Below, piece by piece: positions 60,427 through 64,000 of a stretch of DNA of 64,000 nt (position 1 is its first letter; the number at the start of each line of letters is the position of its first letter). Below the pieces are notes generated by a model, which was not told the DNA's origin, did not search any database, and saw only the letters and a program-made list of their open reading frames with translations. Origin of the DNA: Talinum fruticosum (taxonomy: Eukaryota; Streptophyta; Magnoliopsida; Caryophyllales; Talinaceae); assembly GCA_021018815.1 (NCBI GenBank), contig JAITYX010000002.1:12927001-12991000 (forward strand), in the 5' to 3' direction. The position numbers and the translations under genes were made by a program.

Positions 60427-60674
60427 AAAAGAAATTGAAGGTGGCACATCGAGAGAAGTTTGGAACTTGAACTCCCATTGATAATACTTTATTTTCCTTG
60501 ATTGTGGAAGAGGAAAATTAACTTCTTTCCTCATAAAAGGAAATTTATTTTCCCTTGATTGAGGGAAATTATTTTCCTAGAAAATATTTATCCACCACTT
60601 ATCGCTATCAAACGACTGGAAAATACAATGATAATTTCGAGAAAATATTTTCCACTCAAACAAACACACCCTTA

Positions 60675-61582
60675 ATCTTTGTTCGATTTCTTTCAACATA
60701 TACCAACTACAATTCACATGGGCTTATAAGATTAAAAATTATGCCCTTTAAGGCTAACCTATTGGACCTACAAAGAGTATGTATACGGTATGTGATCATG
60801 ATCCGACCTTAACTCTATTCTTACGTGTTACCCACCTTCCTTTTTTTTTGCCCTGTAGGCCAATCTTGTTCCACTCTTTTTAAAAATTAGAGGACCATGA
60901 TGGCAGTATATCACGTAAGACGTGCATTATTTTCAAGTGGAATGGACCCCGACCATTTGATTTTTCTTTACCGTCGCCCTAGGATTCATCGTCGCTGTCA
61001 TCTTGCCTCAATCAAAGGGTTCTCTTCTCTTTACAAGCTACTATTCTTTGCTTAGTTGTCTGCATCGTGGGAATTGGCGCTACTCGCTTTTTTCACAAAG
61101 CGAATTATTATAGCCGTCCGCTCCCTGACCAAAATCCCATGGGGGAAATCTGCTCTTGTCCTTTTTATTCCATTTGCCATTGATATTTGAGTTAGCGTTG
61201 GCATGGCATGAGACATATTCATGGACAACAAATGTTCTTGCCAAAATGTCTCATAGGCTACCCTTCCATTTTCCTTTTTTCTTTTTAACAGTGTTACTTC
61301 ATTTTTTTAGTTGGAGAAAAAGTTTATAACTAGCTAATAATAGGTGTATAATTTATTTTTATCGACCTTTTATATATCATAGTTTTGAATATAACGTAAT
61401 TAGTGACATAATGTTATTGGAAATTTTAAAAAAATTTGTAAACTAGCTAATTAGTTTACATATGGACGACATGCGATGGATTATACAATTGACAAAAAAG
61501 GATAATTAGTGACATAAATTATTGTAAGGATATATCAAAGTAGAAGCAAACTCCCTAATTGACCTCACAGCTGTCCAGTTTT
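60675..61582. other. Intergenic, 3' side of the dirigent gene
   Basis: AT-rich sequence with no recognisable ORF, RNA gene or bounded repeat. Confidence 0.5.
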
Positions 61583-62160
61583 CTAGTGAACAATCGTAAC
61601 GTTGTATTGAACAATGGCGTTGCCGGTGGAGTAGTCAATCCAGTGAGTATGGGCCAAGGCATACCCACGGGCCATCCGGAAAAACCCGGTCCCTCCGACG
61701 ACTGGCATCTCCCTCACTGGTCTCATCGCTGAATTTCGGCCCATTATGCTGACGGAACTTCCATTGTACGCCCCATCAGTGAAGCTGTAGGTCATGGCCA
61801 TCAATAGTGCCAACTCGTCTTGGCAGGCCGAGCCGTAGAGTCCCTGGGCCCGCCCCACTAGCTTGGACTTCGGGTCAGGCCCAATGGTAAGCGGGTCGTC
61901 CGCCATCATTAGAATACCGAAGCCGGGGGAGTGTGACTGTTCGGGGCGGGTTGTGCAACCCGGATAGCGCTGGGGGACTTGCCGGCGACGGTGTCATGGA
62001 AGTAGAAGTGAAGGGTGGTGGTGCGGTCTCTGCCGGACTGAACCGTCTTGGCCCAGCCTGGGGCTTGAGCCCTTCGAGCCCAGACCTGATCAGCCGGGAG
62101 TGTGAGGAGGGCCGTGAAGATGACGAATTTAGCCACCTCAAGGAGTATAAGATTCGCCAT
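61583..62160 (-). CDS. Dirigent protein, single exon, one frame break
   Basis: About 192 residues in one exon, usual for dirigent proteins. It starts MANLILLEVAKFVIFTALLT, a secretory signal peptide, then TTLHFYFHDTVAGKSPSAIR, the conserved N-terminal dirigent strand. After the break it continues MADDPLTIGPDPKSKLVGRA, QGLYGSACQDELALLMAMTY, GSSVSIMGRN, REMPVVGGTGFFRMARGYA and a final NAIVQYNVTIVH. Dirigent proteins are extracellular eight-stranded barrels that steer stereoselective phenoxy-radical coupling in lignan/lignin chemistry and are often defence-induced. The upstream frame runs into a stop at 61909. One extra base in the plus-strand G5 run at 61926-61930 restores continuity into the GILMMADDP segment. 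Likely an assembly deletion. At2g21100 and At4g38700 are the remembered syntenic relatives. Confidence 0.9.
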
Positions 62161-62210
62161 GTCTTGTAGTATATGGTTGAGGTTGAGAGGAGAGGGAGTG
62201 GGGGAGCTAA

Positions 62211-62220
62211 TATTATATAG
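62211..62220 (-). promoter_or_regulatory. TATA box of the dirigent gene
   Basis: Minus-strand CTATATAATA lies 51-60 bases upstream of the start codon, implying a short leader of about 25 bases. Confidence 0.65.
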
Positions 62221-63825
62221 GGGAAAGGAAGCATCAAGCATGGGTTCCAGAAAGCTGGAAAAACTGAAGCAAGTAATGGGGGAGTGTGAGAGAATTAAAG
62301 AAAATGGGCCAACACGCCCAATTTCTTAGGTAAGTTAGAAAAGAAGCTGGTGTTTTAGGTCAGACATACATGACTTTTTAATTCTTCTTCCTTTATTCCT
62401 TTTTAGGCACCTCACTCTATTTATTCTTTAATTTTAATACTTTCTTTGACTTTTAATATACGTTACTTTGACTAATATTTTTCTGTCTATAATATCTGGC
62501 GCTTTTCATATTAATAACTTGTTTACCAATTTTGTTCTTATTAATTGCTTTTTTCATTGACTTTCTTTATTTCCATTAAAATCATAAGGGTAACTTGATC
62601 TTTTAACATAAATTTGATTATGTATTTTGTATTTCTATAGTATTCGTTCACACCTTCAAAATGACAAATATTATGAAATGGAGAAAGTAATATAGAGTAA
62701 AGTAGAAAGGTCAGGATAGTTCATTCTTGAGGCACAAAAATAAATATAAAAACAAATTTGATTGCAAGCATTGATAAGTATGCCTACTTAGCTTAAATTT
62801 ACCCTAAAAGAAAAATTTACATCTAACTAAAATAATAAGGGTGACGTTGTTTTGCTTTAAAAAAAAATGATAATGGTGATGATGGTTACATATTTACGTT
62901 TAGAGGGGTGATGTGATGAGGTCATGCAGAAAAGTGAAAGGGGGTGAGAATGGAAGAAGAAAGAAAGATACGGGGGATGACAGAATATGATTGCACATTT
63001 TTTGGCTTTCTGACTCTGAATTCATGAATACCACGATAATGTGAATGTGATCTTCTTCTAGTCTACAAAGACTTGGACCAGATATGATATGTGAAGCACC
63101 CTACTTTCTTTCTCGCAAACTTAAGTGATGGGTCAGATACTTTTTTTTTTTAACGCGGGAATAAATTCTAGCTCTAGAGATTTCCTTCCATTACATGTAA
63201 AGCTTCTAAGCTAAGCGTTACGTAAAAGGAATTAATAAACTCAATTTCCCCGTTCCTTGGGGCCACGGCGTACAATAAAATTCAAAATGATTAGGTGAAT
63301 TGGTGTTGACTAAAACTGAGAAAGCATAGGCATACTGTAGATTAATAGCAGTAATTACATTTTTTTAGGGTCTGTGTAACTTTTTTTCAACGACGGCTAA
63401 AAATCTTATTTTAAATTTAACAAACACCATCGGCCTGCACATAACTCAGCCCCTATTTCGTATCCTCTTCCCCTCAGTCAGTCACGCCAAAAGAAAACCC
63501 AGAGTTGAGTGGTTGATTTTGAGTTTTGGACACATGATTTTGATTTTCCTAATTTTCGAAAGTACGTTTACTTTCTTGACGTAGACTTTGACCGATCGTT
63601 CACTGTTCTCCCTTTCTTCACAAATTCCCAACGCCAGAACAAGTGATGAAAGGCTTTTCTCATGTATGTGTCATGTGGAATGTGAATGGAGAAGCTGAGG
63701 CGCACACAAAATCACGAATCGCTTGGGAATAAGGACCATTATTTATAATAATATTTTGTTTGTACATCCCAATAAATATAATATTTCAAACTATGAAAAT
63801 ATCAGTACAAAAGCTTATTCACACA
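62221..63825. other. Intergenic, dirigent promoter side
   Basis: AT-rich DNA without recognisable ORF or RNA gene; presumably contains upstream control sequence of the dirigent gene. Confidence 0.5.
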
Positions 63826-64000
63826 TATAGCGCTGGCAAAAGCCGACCGACTCAAATAACCGAATTTGTCCGACCCGAAAAACCGGGTTTGGTCACAATT
63901 TTTGTGACCGAATTTAAAATCGGTCATTCGGACATGACCGAACAGATAAACCGGGTCGGGTTCGGGTTTTGGGGGAAATCGGGTTGACCGAATTTTTGAG
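63826..64000. mobile_element. Left part of a hAT-like MITE, cut by window end
   Basis: From about TAGCGCTGGCAAAAGCCGAC onward the sequence is dominated by CCGAC/GTCGG/ACCGAA/TTCGGT motifs (GACCGAATTT, ACCGGGTCGGGTTCGGG). This composition is typical of the subterminal parts of plant GGCAA-type hAT MITEs and resembles the termini at 55595. The other end and target duplication lie outside the window. Confidence 0.5.

Larger units (their letters stand above)
57275..60671. mobile_element. TTA-flanked terminal-inverted-repeat element, split by an LTR insertion
   Basis: Left terminus GGGTGTGTTTGATTGTGGGG and reversed right terminus GGGTGTGTTTGTTTGAGTGG share the first 11 bases exactly and continue in common with GGAAAATATTTT. 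TTA lies directly outside both ends (57272-57274 and 60672-60674). Subtracting the inner insertion leaves about 617 bp of non-coding, GGAAAA/TTTTCC-rich DNA: a non-autonomous PIF/Harbinger-like element. Confidence 0.8.

Overview
This is nuclear DNA of a flowering plant, almost certainly a eudicot. The evidence is multi-exon genes with GT-AG introns in an AT-rich background, plant-specific families (AUX/LAX carrier, PPR, dirigent, ARO, StMADS11-type MADS box), two nuclear tRNA genes (one with a tRNA-Tyr intron), and plant-type MITEs, LINE, SINE-like and LTR remnants. I cannot name the species.

Layout: an NFD4-like nodulin/MFS transporter (+, 1548-4432); a tandem pair of thaumatin-like protein genes (-, 7126-8424 and 12326-15550); tRNA-Tyr(GTA) and tRNA-Pro(TGG) facing each other (15957-16448); an AUX1/LAX auxin influx carrier (+, 20775-23704); a cold-shock-domain glycine-rich protein (-, 25420-25977); an ARMADILLO REPEAT ONLY protein (-, 27512-29432); a seven-coding-exon SVP/StMADS11-clade MADS-box gene with a 6.8 kb first coding intron (-, 32375-42421); the METTL16/FIONA1-type m6A methyltransferase (+, 45108-48326); a PI-PLC X-domain protein (-, 49679-50635); a PLS-class PPR protein (-, 53479-55239); and a dirigent protein (-, 61583-62160). 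Intergenic DNA holds several small DNA transposons. Two cases are nested: a hAT-like MITE inside a TAA-flanked MITE (55521-56325), and a 2.8 kb LTR-like element with 5-bp target duplication inside a TTA-flanked terminal-inverted-repeat element (57275-60671).

The genes do not form a pathway. They are a conserved chromosomal neighbourhood: from memory, the set resembles Arabidopsis At2g21050-At2g21100 (LAX2, cold-shock protein, FIO1, PPR, dirigent) together with the paralogous At4g38660-At4g38700 segment (two thaumatins, cold-shock protein, PLC-like, dirigent) and At4g36010-At4g36030 (thaumatin, cold-shock protein, ARO3).

The most striking signal is technical or evolutionary. Five of the eleven protein genes carry seven reading-frame breaks, and each is explained by exactly one missing base in or beside a mononucleotide run. 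I read this mainly as assembly homopolymer under-calling, not as five independent pseudogenes. I found no convincing undescribed biological system.
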